A DNA stretch of 64,000 nt from Dokdonia sp. (lineage in GTDB: Bacteria; Bacteroidota; Bacteroidia; Flavobacteriales; Flavobacteriaceae): positions 47,680 to 111,679 of the forward strand of contig JAHDIF010000009.1 of the NCBI GenBank assembly GCA_020630915.1, read 5' to 3'. The notes under the pieces were generated by a model. That model saw only the letters and a program-made list of their open reading frames with translations, did not search any database and was not told the origin of the DNA. Both the position numbers and the translations under genes were made by a program. Positions 46,456 to 55,767 of this stretch are shown piece by piece. Numbering within the stretch: position 1 is the first letter of the stretch; each line of letters starts with the position of its first letter.

Positions 46456-47229
46456 ATGAAAAAGATTTTTTTAATCGCATTATTAACTATAGCTGCCCTG
46501 AGCTGTAAGGAAGATGAAACTCAAATACAAAACCCAGGAACCCTCAATCTCACCTTTGAGAATGCGGTAGGGACAGAACTTCTAAGTTTAGGTAATAGCT
46601 ACACAAATAGCAGTGGCGAAGGCTATAGCATACAAGAATTAAAATACATAATTTCTAATATTACGCTTACGCGAAAAGATGGTTCTCTTGTAGTTTACCC
46701 GCCAGGTCAAAGCTATTTTGTAATTAACGAAGCAGATGCAAACTCTCTCACGATACAATTAAATGATATAGAGGCTGGAGCTTATACTTCAATGACTTTT
46801 GGTTTTGGAGTAGACCCCACAAAATACCCTATTGAGTCTGGCACCCTCAATTTTATCCCTACAGCCGAAGAAGCCGGAATGTTATGGACTTGGTCTGCTG
46901 GGTATAAGTTTATAAAATTTGAAGGTGTCTATACAATCCCTCCTTTAACAGGGTCTGACCCTTTTAGAATACATGTAGGCAGCCACGGAGCAAATTTAGA
47001 CAACTACAGAGAGATTACTGTTCCATTGGGAGATGACATTGCAAATACAGATTTTACAATTGGTGAAGGAGTAAATGCCAGCCAGACGATCTATTTTGAT
47101 GTCGCTCAAGTATTTGATGGACCCAACACTATCAGTCTAGAAAACGCCTCTGACATTCAGGTTGATCCTGTAAATGCTCCTTTAATAGCCACTAACATTG
47201 CCACAGCTTTTTCTGTGCCTCAGGGATAA
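46456..47229 (+). CDS. MbnP-family protein (copper-binding type)
   Basis: 257-residue lipoprotein (LIALLTIAALSC). Conserved MbnP-like features: GTLNLTFENAVGTELLSL..., the motif MLWTWSAGYKFIKFEG with Trp144 and Trp146, and FRIHVGSHG (His173). In characterised MbnP, a partner diheme enzyme (MbnH) turns a Trp into kynurenine and the protein binds copper. A diheme peroxidase gene follows at once with a one-base overlap (TAATG), so the pair is intact here. Copper binding is inferred from the family. Confidence 0.8.
   Translation: MKKIFLIALLTIAALSCKEDETQIQNPGTLNLTFENAVGTELLSLGNSYTNSSGEGYSIQELKYIISNITLTRKDGSLVVYPPGQSYFVINEADANSLTIQLNDIEAGAYTSMTFGFGVDPTKYPIESGTLNFIPTAEEAGMLWTWSAGYKFIKFEGVYTIPPLTGSDPFRIHVGSHGANLDNYREITVPLGDDIANTDFTIGEGVNASQTIYFDVAQVFDGPNTISLENASDIQVDPVNAPLIATNIATAFSVPQG
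46665..46676 (+). repeat. variant element GCTTACGCGAAA
   Basis: First of four copies of a related 12-mer in the window, here inside the MbnP-like gene. Confidence 0.5.
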
Positions 47230-48296
47230 TGAATAAATTACTTTACATATTAGTAATCATATTTTTCTTGAGTTGCGGCTCTGATAACGAAGACTATGCT
47301 GCTATTGAAGACGAAGATCTATCCCAAACAGAAAACCCTCTATTAGATTTTTCTGTGCCAAGCAATTTTCCTGACAGCACCTATGATATTTCTCAAAACC
47401 CACCTACAGAGAAAGGATTCGAACTAGGTAAGAAATTATTCTTTGATGGCAAGCTTGCCTCAGACGGTGTAGTATCTTGTGGCTTCTGTCACATCCAAGA
47501 TTTTGCGTTTACACACCATACGCATATAACAAGTCACGGTGTAAACGGCCTGATAGGAAAACGCAACGCACAACCACTTCACAACCTTGCATTTATGAAT
47601 GAGTTTACGTGGGATGGAGCCGCTACCTTCTTAGACTCTCAGCCCATTATTCCCATTACGGCAGAAGTAGAAATGAACGAAACAATCTCTAATGTTCTTT
47701 CTAAATTAGAAGCAGACCCAAACTACCCAACACTATTTGCAGAGGCCTATGGATCAGAAGGAATTACCTCAGAACGCCTGTTCAAGTCATTATCCCAATT
47801 TATGGTCATGATGGTCAGTGCAAATTCTAAGTACGACAAATGGGAAAGAGGTGAAGCTGTTACATTTTCTGAAGACGAAGAAAATGGAAGGATTCTTTTT
47901 CAATCTAAGTGTGCCTCTTGTCACTCAGGAACCCTCCAGACAGATCAATCTTATCGCAATAATGGGCTGCCACTCGACCCTACCTTTAATGACATAGGTA
48001 GAGAAATTGTTACTGGACTCGCTAGTGACCGAAGAAAATTTAAAGTCCCTAGTTTGCGTAATATAGAAATTACGTTCCCTTATATGCATGATGGAAGAAT
48101 TGCTTCGCTAGAGGACGTATTAGATTTTTATACAGATGGTATTGTCAATAGTGAAACCTTAGATCCTCTTTTTGTACAACCTGATGGATCCTTAGGACTT
48201 GTAATTTCAAACGAGGAGAAAACTCAACTCATTGCCTTTTTAAAGACACTTACTGATACAGATTTTTTAAATGACTCTCGATTTTCTGAGTTTTGA
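47229..48296 (+). CDS. diheme cytochrome c peroxidase / MbnH-MauG family
   Basis: 355-residue lipoprotein (VIIFFLSC) of the bacterial CcP/MauG superfamily. Two c-heme motifs: CGFCH (84-88) and CASCH (228-232), the hallmark of diheme peroxidases. Genuine CcPs reduce hydrogen peroxide; MauG and MbnH oxidise a protein partner. The one-base overlap with an MbnP-like gene favours the latter role. Last gene of the cassette. Confidence 0.87.
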   Translation: MNKLLYILVIIFFLSCGSDNEDYAAIEDEDLSQTENPLLDFSVPSNFPDSTYDISQNPPTEKGFELGKKLFFDGKLASDGVVSCGFCHIQDFAFTHHTHITSHGVNGLIGKRNAQPLHNLAFMNEFTWDGAATFLDSQPIIPITAEVEMNETISNVLSKLEADPNYPTLFAEAYGSEGITSERLFKSLSQFMVMMVSANSKYDKWERGEAVTFSEDEENGRILFQSKCASCHSGTLQTDQSYRNNGLPLDPTFNDIGREIVTGLASDRRKFKVPSLRNIEITFPYMHDGRIASLEDVLDFYTDGIVNSETLDPLFVQPDGSLGLVISNEEKTQLIAFLKTLTDTDFLNDSRFSEF

Positions 48297-48315
48297 AGTA
48301 AAAGAAAATTGACAA

Positions 48316-48352
48316 TAAATTCCTAAATAATTGCAAAATAATTAGGAATTTA
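48316..48352. promoter_or_regulatory. inverted repeat overlapping a -7 element
   Basis: Perfect 11-bp arms TAAATTCCTAA / TTAGGAATTTA, 15 bp apart; the right arm runs into the -7 box at 48351. Could be an operator for the next gene or a weak terminator for the cassette. Confidence 0.5.
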
Positions 48353-48358
48353 CTTTTG
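48351..48358 (+). promoter_or_regulatory. -7 element TACTTTTG for the gene at 48391
   Basis: Exact TAnnTTTG match 32 bp before the ATG. Confidence 0.55.
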
Positions 48359-48390
48359 TTTCATTAAATTTAGCCCAAATTCAACAAAAG

Positions 48391-48621
48391 ATGATAGATA
48401 AGAAATTGATGGAGGAAGCGCTAGCCTTTGAAACGGCTAAAATGAGTAATATGTCAACAAGTGATCGCGTAAAATCTTCGCGAGAAGCTAAACGATTAAT
48501 TCTAGCTATAAATGAAGTATACAAAGAATCTAAAGATCCTGAATTAATGGATCTAATGAAACGTTTAACCGCAAAGAAAAAGAAAATTGAAAAGCGATTA
48601 ATGGGTAGACCTGCCGCTTAA
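48391..48621 (+). CDS. small helical basic protein of unknown function
   Basis: 76 residues, rich in Lys/Arg/Glu and predicted fully helical (KLMEEALAFETAKM, REAKRLILAINEVYKES, LMDLMKRLTAKKKKIEKRLMG). No signal peptide. I recognise no family. Own promoter and inverted repeat upstream, terminator downstream, so it looks like a regulated single gene. Confidence 0.7.
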   Translation: MIDKKLMEEALAFETAKMSNMSTSDRVKSSREAKRLILAINEVYKESKDPELMDLMKRLTAKKKKIEKRLMGRPAA

Positions 48622-48642
48622 GATATCTTTGGATTTAGAAAC

Positions 48643-48682
48643 AAAAAGCCTCTTTACTCACGTAATGAGGCTTTTATTTTTT
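48643..48682. terminator. bidirectional terminator
   Basis: Stem AAAAGCCTC / GAGGCTTTT with T-rich tails on both strands. Overlaps the stop codon of the ThuA gene. Confidence 0.78.
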
Positions 48683-49735
48683 AGTCCATTTCCTTGAACT
48701 GCTTTTTGTATCGGTAGGGAAATCTTCTGGAACCTCTTGAGTCACATTACCTGTTGCTGCCCATTCTACTCCACGTTGTAACGAAGTTATAAACCCTACG
48801 GACTCCATACTAAAATCCATATGCCCTAGCGCACTGTGAAAAATACGACCCATGCCATAGTTTATTGTCATTAACAAAGGCTCGTCACGACCAGAACCCT
48901 TATTATCTAGTGCCCAGGGTTGTGCATTTCCCTCTACGTCAGAAAAAGCAGTAGCTAGTACCGTAACGTTCTTAGCTGGACCACGCAGTCGGTCATACAA
49001 TTCATCTTTAGTATGCATCCATTTTTTAGGAAGTCCTTTCATAATAGGGTGTTCCGGAGATCTTATCGTGAGTAAGAATTCTATTTCTGGACCGTGCGAG
49101 GACTCTTCTCCGTTGGAAGGCTCTATATATTCATTATCATCTTTATAATATATCTGACTGCCTTTAGTAAGTGGCCTTTCACCCCATCCACCTAGACCTA
49201 TCATCTTATTAAATTCCTCCCAATCACCCCAAGCATTGTTTGCTGCATGGATAACAACGAGGCCGCCGCCTTCCCGCATATACTTCTCAAACGTGTCCCG
49301 AACTTCTGGAGAAAAATCGGTTGTTTGCCATCCAAAATTGCTAATCACCACATCGTAAGATGTAAAGTCCGGTGAATAGGTAGGGTTTTGGACAATAGTA
49401 TCATGAGGCTTATAGACTTGACCATCATTTAAGGAATATGTAGCAATCAACTCAGTTATTTGAGCGTGTTCTAATCCATCTACAGTGCCGTGATGCGGAC
49501 CTTGATAGGTGTTTTCCATACGAGCAATATCTACAATAAAAAGACCTGTTTGCTCTATATAGTCTTTCATCATCAGGGTTGTTTTGGGCCATACACCGTG
49601 ATTGTTCTGGCCATCTATAATAAGGGCTCTTAGTTGTTCTTTAGACGCTTCTTTTTCGGTATTACTGCTTGTCAAATGTTTTGTGCAGCTCACGGTGCTA
49701 CAAATAATTAAAACTAATAAAATTCTTGTTTTCAT
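48674..49735 (-). CDS. ThuA-like domain lipoprotein
   Basis: 353 residues with a lipoprotein signal (LIICSTVSC). The body follows the ThuA/GATase-like fold: LRALIIDGQNNHGVWPKTT, YDVVISNFGWQTTDF, YMREGGGLVVIHAANNAW, then EHPIMKGLPKKWMHTKDELYDRL and GRIFHSALGHM. Periplasmic ThuA domains are associated with sugar metabolism, but no activity can be assigned. Third gene after the TonB receptor and TauE genes, 65 bp gap. Confidence 0.85.
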   Translation of the reverse strand: MKTRILLVLIICSTVSCTKHLTSSNTEKEASKEQLRALIIDGQNNHGVWPKTTLMMKDYIEQTGLFIVDIARMENTYQGPHHGTVDGLEHAQITELIATYSLNDGQVYKPHDTIVQNPTYSPDFTSYDVVISNFGWQTTDFSPEVRDTFEKYMREGGGLVVIHAANNAWGDWEEFNKMIGLGGWGERPLTKGSQIYYKDDNEYIEPSNGEESSHGPEIEFLLTIRSPEHPIMKGLPKKWMHTKDELYDRLRGPAKNVTVLATAFSDVEGNAQPWALDNKGSGRDEPLLMTINYGMGRIFHSALGHMDFSMESVGFITSLQRGVEWAATGNVTQEVPEDFPTDTKSSSRKWTKK

Positions 49736-49800
49736 AATTACAATTATTAAACTTCAAACTACCGTAATAATCTCAAACTACGTATTAAAATATTCCCTTA

Positions 49801-50559
49801 CTAAAAAATAAACATCTTACCTATCGCTAGAATTAATACAGTAATTAGCAAATAATAAGCTGCCTGATCTGCCCAAGCAACCTTCGTAGCAAATCTAGCA
49901 GTTAACCACCCTCCTAAGGTTTGACCAACAGCCATAATGCCCCCTATTTTCCAATCAATCATTCCTTTATATGCAAATAACCCAATAACTATTAAAGTGT
50001 ATAAAGCGATCACAAAACCTTTTAAAGCATTGCTCTCTAAAATATTAATGCGCAATACAAGCACCATAATGATGAGAAAAAATACGCCCATTCCCATCTG
50101 TATAAACCCTCCATAAAAACCTAGAGCAAACAACAAAGGAGCATATAAATACCAAGGTGGATTAAAATATACATCAGTAGCTCTTAACCATCGTTTAGGT
50201 TTTACCAACACGGCGATAAGCATAAATACAAGCATAAATCTAAAGACAGATCTAAACTGCTCATTACTCACATTAAGGGCCAACACACCTCCTGCTAGCG
50301 CCCCAATAAAAATGATCAAGATATAATTCCTACGTTTAGCTATATCCAGCTTTCCTCCTTTGTAAAAAACCCATGAAGCCACACTACTTTGTGTAAAAAT
50401 CCCTACTCGATTGGTTCCATTTGCAATATTGGGTGGCAGACCTAGTAATTCTGTGAGAATTGTAAGTGTAATAGCACTTCCGTTACCAGCAAGAGTATTA
50501 ATAGCCCCAGCAAACAAGGCGCCAAAACTAGCAAGAAGATACATTTGAAGGTCTGTCAT
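49801..50559 (-). CDS. TauE/SafE-family membrane exporter
   Basis: 252 residues, about eight helices. N-terminal family segment GALFAGAINTLAGNGSAITLTIL (about 14-36) and NGTNRVGIFTQSSVASW. The family moves sulfur-containing or other organic anions; substrate unknown. Starts 4 bp after the TonB receptor stop, so it is co-transcribed with it. Confidence 0.88.
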   Translation of the reverse strand: MTDLQMYLLASFGALFAGAINTLAGNGSAITLTILTELLGLPPNIANGTNRVGIFTQSSVASWVFYKGGKLDIAKRRNYILIIFIGALAGGVLALNVSNEQFRSVFRFMLVFMLIAVLVKPKRWLRATDVYFNPPWYLYAPLLFALGFYGGFIQMGMGVFFLIIMVLVLRINILESNALKGFVIALYTLIVIGLFAYKGMIDWKIGGIMAVGQTLGGWLTARFATKVAWADQAAYYLLITVLILAIGKMFIF

Positions 50560-50563
50560 ACTC

Positions 50564-52597
50564 TTATAAATCTACTACAATCCCTCCGAAGATATTAAAC
50601 TGAGGGGCTGGTTCAAAATATCGCCCTCCAAAAGCATTAATCCTCACATTATCTGTATACTCTTGATTAAGCAAATTATTCGCTCCTAGATAAGGTCTTA
50701 TCTGGGCATTCCTATAATCAAAAACATAACCCACTCTCACGTTTATCAACTCATAGCCGCTCACCTGCACATCATTAGAATCATTAGCAAATTGTGCTCC
50801 TACTAAATTTGCAATCACACTTGCGTGAAAACCACTTTTAGCAGCATGCTGCAACTCTATACTAGTGTTATGCTTAGGTATTCCTGGCAAGAAATTACCT
50901 TCAAAATTATCACCAGAGATTTGGTAATCGCTGTACCTAAACTCTGAAAAGGCATAAGAGAATGTCGCTTTCCACGCTTTCGCGAAAGCATAACTACCTT
51001 CAACCTCAACACCTATACGTTCTGTTTCTCCAGCATTTCTAAAGAACTCCCTGTCTGGAAAGGCCGCTAACTCAAAAGGAACAAGATCATCTTTTGTATT
51101 GATCAGAAAACCAACAACGCTATATTGCAATGAACCAATAACACTCCTGATTCCCAAATCTAAGTTTATAGATTTTTGCGCCTCTAGCCCTTCATTAAAC
51201 CCTTGTATGCCCGATGGATTTGCCGAAAGTTCTGAAAGTGTAGGGGTTTCAAAACTCGTAGACAGATTGGTAAAAATAGTATGACTTCTAGACAGCTCAT
51301 AATTTACACCTAAGCTAGGGTTAAAGGAAGAAAGTATAATATCTCCAGAGTCGTCACCATTACTCAAGAATGCATCTTGCGCCACTAGCTTATTATAATC
51401 ATACCGTATTCCTCCTGTGAGATACCACTTATTTAGAGTAAGGTGATCTAACAGATAAATACCTACATTGGTAAATCGTTCTTTTTGATCTAATGTTTGT
51501 TCTCCTATGTCACCTTCTAAATTTCTAAAACGTTTCCTATCATCACTTTGATATCCAAAGTCATACCCAACTTTCAAGGTATTATTTTTAATAGAATGAG
51601 ATATGCTGGCTCCTTGTCCCATATAATTTCGACCTAAGTCTATTGCTCCGCCAAATTCAAATGGGAGCTTCCCATTAAATTGCCTATTGCTATAAAAAGC
51701 ATAACTTGCTGCGGCCGTTTTTTTTGACAACTGCCAATCTAGACTGGCGCCTACTTTAAACTGCTGTACCGCTTCTTCGGTAGCAAAATCTATATTGTTT
51801 TGTCGTGCCTGACGCCTGTCGTGCTGCACTTCCTCAAGTGTAAGACCTCCAGGATCTTCTGCAAGTGGTGAGTCGCTGTAGTTAAGTATGGTTGTAAGGT
51901 GTATATTTTCGCGTAAGCGGAAAGCTCCTTTAAAATTGGTGTTGACCTGTTCAAAACCGCTCTGATCTCTATACCCATTAGAGCGACCATAATTTGCGTG
52001 AAAAAGATAATTTGCATCTGCATCTCCTATCCCAGCTGTCGCTTGGTAATTTTGAAACCCAAAAGATCCTGCTCCTACTTTCCAAGTAGAAAAATTACCT
52101 CGCAACGTATCAAAAGTCTTTGTGGTTAAAGAAATGACACCTCCCGAAGCATTACCATAAAGACTTGAACTAGAACCTTTAATGATTTCCAACCGCTCTA
52201 TAATTCCAAGATTTAGATTATCTAATTGTCCCTGTCCATCTGGCGTGGTTTCTGGAATGCCATCTACTATAAGTTTAATCCCTCGTATCCCAAAACTAGA
52301 TCGCGCACCAAAACCACGAATAGAGATACGTAAGTCTTGAGCAAAGTTTGTTGCATTTTGAGTAAATACGCCTGGCGCTTGCTGCACAAATTCTTGCAAG
52401 GAAGTTTGTTGTCTAGTGACATCTTCTTGAGTACCGCTATACACAGATATGGCAGATGTACTTTTACGCAATGAATTAGGAATTCTGTTTACTTGCAATA
52501 AAACAGTGTCTAATTGTTGCTCTGGGATAGAATCATTTTGTGCAAAACATACTTGGATTACACTTAAAAAAACGAGTAGTAAGCTTGATCTTTTCAA
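50564..52597 (-). CDS. TonB-dependent receptor (FecA/siderophore-like)
   Basis: 677-residue outer-membrane barrel with signal peptide MKRSSLLLVFLSVIQVCFAQ, a plug (about 45-160: QTSLQEFVQQAPGVFTQNATN, ISIRGFGARSSFGIRGIKLIVDGIPET, GSSSSLYGNASGGVISL) and a barrel ending in NIFGGIVVDL. Lacks the carboxypeptidase-like domain of SusC types, and the size suits metal-chelate or small-ligand uptake. A perfect palindrome is read as YAFAKAWKA, and a variant 12-mer lies at 51907. Heads the TauE-ThuA operon. Confidence 0.9.
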   Translation of the reverse strand: MKRSSLLLVFLSVIQVCFAQNDSIPEQQLDTVLLQVNRIPNSLRKSTSAISVYSGTQEDVTRQQTSLQEFVQQAPGVFTQNATNFAQDLRISIRGFGARSSFGIRGIKLIVDGIPETTPDGQGQLDNLNLGIIERLEIIKGSSSSLYGNASGGVISLTTKTFDTLRGNFSTWKVGAGSFGFQNYQATAGIGDADANYLFHANYGRSNGYRDQSGFEQVNTNFKGAFRLRENIHLTTILNYSDSPLAEDPGGLTLEEVQHDRRQARQNNIDFATEEAVQQFKVGASLDWQLSKKTAAASYAFYSNRQFNGKLPFEFGGAIDLGRNYMGQGASISHSIKNNTLKVGYDFGYQSDDRKRFRNLEGDIGEQTLDQKERFTNVGIYLLDHLTLNKWYLTGGIRYDYNKLVAQDAFLSNGDDSGDIILSSFNPSLGVNYELSRSHTIFTNLSTSFETPTLSELSANPSGIQGFNEGLEAQKSINLDLGIRSVIGSLQYSVVGFLINTKDDLVPFELAAFPDREFFRNAGETERIGVEVEGSYAFAKAWKATFSYAFSEFRYSDYQISGDNFEGNFLPGIPKHNTSIELQHAAKSGFHASVIANLVGAQFANDSNDVQVSGYELINVRVGYVFDYRNAQIRPYLGANNLLNQEYTDNVRINAFGGRYFEPAPQFNIFGGIVVDL
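50976..50989. repeat. iterated palindrome, copy 12 (inside TonB receptor gene)
   Basis: Perfect copy read on the minus strand as A-F-A-K-A within a barrel strand pair. Confidence 0.95.
51907..51918 (-). repeat. variant element GCTTACGCGAAA (minus strand)
   Basis: Second copy of the variant 12-mer, inverted relative to the other three. Confidence 0.5.
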
Positions 52598-52760
52598 AAG
52601 CTAATTTTTCTTGAAAAGTACAAGCTTCAAAAGACATCGCAAAATAGATATTCACAAAAAGAAAAGGATCTTCTCTAAGAAACCTAACTCCATAGAAAAA
52701 CCCTATCCAACTATCTGTTAGAATAATGTTATGAACGCTTAAACAATACGACCTAAGCCG

Positions 52761-52768
52761 TATATTTG
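52761..52768 (+). promoter_or_regulatory. -7 element TATATTTG for the suf operon
   Basis: Exact TAnnTTTG, 19 bp before the sufA ATG. Confidence 0.62.
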
Positions 52769-52787
52769 CAAAACATTTAAAAGTACT

Positions 52788-53117
52788 ATGATTACAGTAA
52801 GTCCAGAAGCAAAAATTAAGGTAGCCGCTCTTATGCAAGATGACGGTTACGATATCGCTACAGACTACGTGCGCGTAGGTGTGACTAGTGGTGGATGTAG
52901 CGGCCTTTCATACGAACTTAAATTTGATAAAACCCAGTCAGAAGGCGACAAGGTTTTTGAAGATAATGACGTAAAATTAATAGTAGATAAAAAAAGTTTC
53001 CTTTACCTCATAGGTACTACGCTAGAATATAGTGGTGGACTAAACGGAAAAGGATTTGTGTTTAACAACCCCAATGCACAGCGTACCTGTGGTTGTGGAG
53101 AGAGTTTTTCACTATAA
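52788..53117 (+). CDS. sufA: A-type Fe-S carrier (HesB/IscA/SufA family)
   Basis: 109 residues. Binds and passes on Fe-S clusters. The three conserved cysteines are present: SGGCSGLSY and TCGCGESF (CxC near the C-terminus). First gene of the SUF operon with its own perfect -7 element; a palindrome copy sits in the 45-bp gap to sufB. Confidence 0.94.
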   Translation: MITVSPEAKIKVAALMQDDGYDIATDYVRVGVTSGGCSGLSYELKFDKTQSEGDKVFEDNDVKLIVDKKSFLYLIGTTLEYSGGLNGKGFVFNNPNAQRTCGCGESFSL

Positions 53118-53124
53118 GTAATAC

Positions 53125-53138
53125 GCTTTCGCGAAAGC
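53125..53138. repeat. iterated palindrome, copy 13 (between sufA and sufB)
   Basis: Perfect copy in an 18-bp palindrome, 7 bp after the sufA stop. As a transcribed hairpin it could affect the sufA/sufB ratio, but there is no T-tract, so it is not a terminator. Confidence 0.95.
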
Positions 53139-53162
53139 GTAGACAAGCTAGAAAAAGATATC

Positions 53163-54608
53163 ATGGCATATACTGAAGATGATTTAAGGGAAGAATTAAA
53201 AACCAAAGAATATGAGTACGGTTTTTATACAGACATCGAGTCTGATACATTTCCTATAGGATTAAACGAAGACATCGTTCGTGCAATTTCTAAGAAAAAG
53301 GAAGAGCCAGAATGGATGACAGAGTGGCGCTTAGAGGCCTATAGAGCTTGGGAACAAATGGAAGAGCCAGAATGGGCTAATGTGCACTACGAGAAGCCTG
53401 ACTTTCAAGCGATTGCTTACTACTCTGCTCCGGTAGCTGTAGACCCGAACAAAACACTTGATGACGTAGATCCAGATCTTCTTGCAATGTACAAGAAACT
53501 AGGCATCTCCGTAGATGAGCAAAAGAAAATGAATAATATCGCGATGGATATCGTGGTAGATTCAGTATCTGTAGCAACCACATTTAAAGATACATTAGCC
53601 AAAAAAGGTATCATCTTTATGCCTATTTCCGAAGCCATTCAAGAACATCCTGAACTGGTAAAAAAATATATAGGTTCTGTAGTACCTAGAAAAGATAATT
53701 TTTATGCGGCCTTAAACAGCGCTGTATTTTCAGATGGATCTTTCTGCTATATTCCCAAAGGCGTTCGGTGCCCTATGGAACTTTCTACCTATTTTAGAAT
53801 TAACCAAGCAGGAACAGGACAGTTCGAAAGAACACTAGTCATTGCAGATGAAGGTAGTTATGTAAGTTACCTAGAAGGCTGTACTGCTCCTAGCCGTGAT
53901 GAGAATCAATTGCATGCTGCCGTAGTAGAGCTTATTGCACTAGACGATGCAGAGATTAAGTACTCTACTGTGCAAAACTGGTTTCCAGGAAATGCAGAAG
54001 GGAAAGGTGGTGTTTACAATTTTGTAACAAAGCGTGGTATTTGCGAGAAGAATGCTAAAATTTCTTGGACCCAAGTAGAGACAGGATCTGCCGTTACTTG
54101 GAAGTATCCTTCTTGCGTATTAAAAGGAGATAACTCTATTGGCGAATTCTATTCTATAGCGGTAACTAACAACTATCAGCAAGCAGATACGGGAACAAAA
54201 ATGATACACCTGGGTAAAAACACCAAGAGCACTATTATATCCAAAGGTATATCTGCAGGAAAATCACAGAACTCATATAGAGGTCTGGTACAAATAGGAG
54301 GACGTGCAGAGAATGCCCGTAACTTCTCACAATGTGATAGTTTATTAATGGGTAATGACTGTGGTGCGCACACTTTCCCATACATAGAGGCAAAAAACAA
54401 GACAGCACAAATAGAGCACGAAGCTACAACAAGTAAAATAGGTGAAGATCAAATTTTCTATTGTAACCAGCGTGGTATTGACACAGAAAAAGCGATTGCT
54501 CTTATTGTAAACGGGTTTAGTAAAGAAGTACTCAACAAGCTTCCAATGGAGTTTGCGGTAGAAGCTCAAAAACTACTTGAAATTAGTTTAGAAGGATCTG
54601 TTGGGTAG
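53163..54608 (+). CDS. sufB: Fe-S assembly scaffold SufB
   Basis: 481 residues, the usual length. Part of the SufBC2D scaffold in the cytosol. Typical segments: [69 protein letters not shown]. Between sufA and an inserted metallo-hydrolase gene; normal operons continue directly with sufC. Confidence 0.97.
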   Translation: MAYTEDDLREELKTKEYEYGFYTDIESDTFPIGLNEDIVRAISKKKEEPEWMTEWRLEAYRAWEQMEEPEWANVHYEKPDFQAIAYYSAPVAVDPNKTLDDVDPDLLAMYKKLGISVDEQKKMNNIAMDIVVDSVSVATTFKDTLAKKGIIFMPISEAIQEHPELVKKYIGSVVPRKDNFYAALNSAVFSDGSFCYIPKGVRCPMELSTYFRINQAGTGQFERTLVIADEGSYVSYLEGCTAPSRDENQLHAAVVELIALDDAEIKYSTVQNWFPGNAEGKGGVYNFVTKRGICEKNAKISWTQVETGSAVTWKYPSCVLKGDNSIGEFYSIAVTNNYQQADTGTKMIHLGKNTKSTIISKGISAGKSQNSYRGLVQIGGRAENARNFSQCDSLLMGNDCGAHTFPYIEAKNKTAQIEHEATTSKIGEDQIFYCNQRGIDTEKAIALIVNGFSKEVLNKLPMEFAVEAQKLLEISLEGSVG

Positions 54609-54646
54609 GCGTATTCTTATTAAAACAATCATCATTTAACATAATC

Positions 54647-55759
54647 ATGAACAGAATTTTAATTGTATTTCTCGCAACAACTTTCTTGATTTCCTGCAAA
54701 GGAGAACAAAAAGAAGCTACAGCTACAAATAAACCTGAAGTTAAAATGTATCGACTAGATGGAGGTACAATAATGGTAAATAATCTTCAGATATTTTCTC
54801 AAGGAGATTTATATAAAGGAGAAACAAAGCAATTTGCAAACAGTTATTTTATAATTGAGCATCCTAAAGGTAAATTGGTTTGGGATACTGGATTGCCTAA
54901 TAATTTAGTAGGGAAAGAACCTCTTACATCTCCAGATGGTAATTTTACAGTATCTAGAAAAGTGACATCAGGCAATCAATTAAGATTGTTAGGTCTGGCT
55001 CCTTCAGATATTGATTTTCTAGCATTGTCGCATACCCATTTTGATCATACAGGTGGAGCCTCTGTGTTTAAAGATGCCACGTGGTTGGTTCAAGAAAAAG
55101 AATATGTTCACGTAAGAAACGAGGAGAATCAGATAAAAAATCCAGATCAGTATAATGCCATCAAAAATCTTAATAAAATCAGAATAATAAATGGAGATTA
55201 TGATGTTTTTGGCGATGGTACTGTTGTTATAAAATCTATGCCAGGTCACACACCCGGACATTGCGCTTTATTTGTAGATCTAGCCTCTGGTCCCGTATTG
55301 CTTTCTGGAGATTTATATCATTTTGATGAAAATCGTGATAACAAAGGCATTCCTAGCTTCAACACAAGTATAGAAGAAACAAAAGAAAGTTTTGAGGCTT
55401 TTGAAGCTTTCGCGAAAGCAAAAAATGCAAAAATCATACTACAACACGAGCTTGACGACTTTAGTCAGACTATAAAAGGTGAGTTTATTTATCTAGAGGA
55501 CGCAGCCGTTTTTAAAGGGGATAACTTCATTTACGGTGTGAAGATAGATGAAAAAATGCGTGAGCTTGCAGAGCAAGTAACATCTAAACAAAGAGATCAA
55601 TACGATATGGTTCCTGTTACCATAAATGGCTCAATAAACCCAAAACCTGAAGGCACTGAAGGGTGGGATGAAATCATTACAATTAAAGAGATATTAGAAA
55701 TAAAAGAACCTACAAATGAAGGTTCTATTAAAATAGAAGGCGATCAAGCGTCTAATTAA
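54647..55759 (+). CDS. MBL-fold lipoprotein (AHL-lactonase-like) inside the suf operon
   Basis: 370 residues with a lipoprotein signal ([10 protein letters not shown]), so exported. Metallo-beta-lactamase core: [10 protein letters not shown] (HxHxDH, about 125-134), [14 protein letters not shown] and [14 protein letters not shown], most like the N-acyl-homoserine lactonase branch. About 85 extra residues after the core (REL...[19 protein letters not shown]) match nothing I know. Sits between sufB and sufC with gaps of 38 and 8 bp. An in-frame palindrome gives EAFAKAKNA. The role in Fe-S assembly, if any, is unclear because the product is extracytoplasmic. Confidence 0.85.
   Translation: MNRILIVFLATTFLISCKGEQKEATATNKPEVKMYRLDGGTIMVNNLQIFSQGDLYKGETKQFANSYFIIEHPKGKLVWDTGLPNNLVGKEPLTSPDGNFTVSRKVTSGNQLRLLGLAPSDIDFLALSHTHFDHTGGASVFKDATWLVQEKEYVHVRNEENQIKNPDQYNAIKNLNKIRIINGDYDVFGDGTVVIKSMPGHTPGHCALFVDLASGPVLLSGDLYHFDENRDNKGIPSFNTSIEETKESFEAFEAFAKAKNAKIILQHELDDFSQTIKGEFIYLEDAAVFKGDNFIYGVKIDEKMRELAEQVTSKQRDQYDMVPVTINGSINPKPEGTEGWDEIITIKEILEIKEPTNEGSIKIEGDQASN
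55406..55419. repeat. iterated palindrome, copy 14 (inside MBL gene)
   Basis: Perfect copy read as A-F-A-K-A. Confidence 0.95.
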
Positions 55760-55767
55760 GTATAGCT

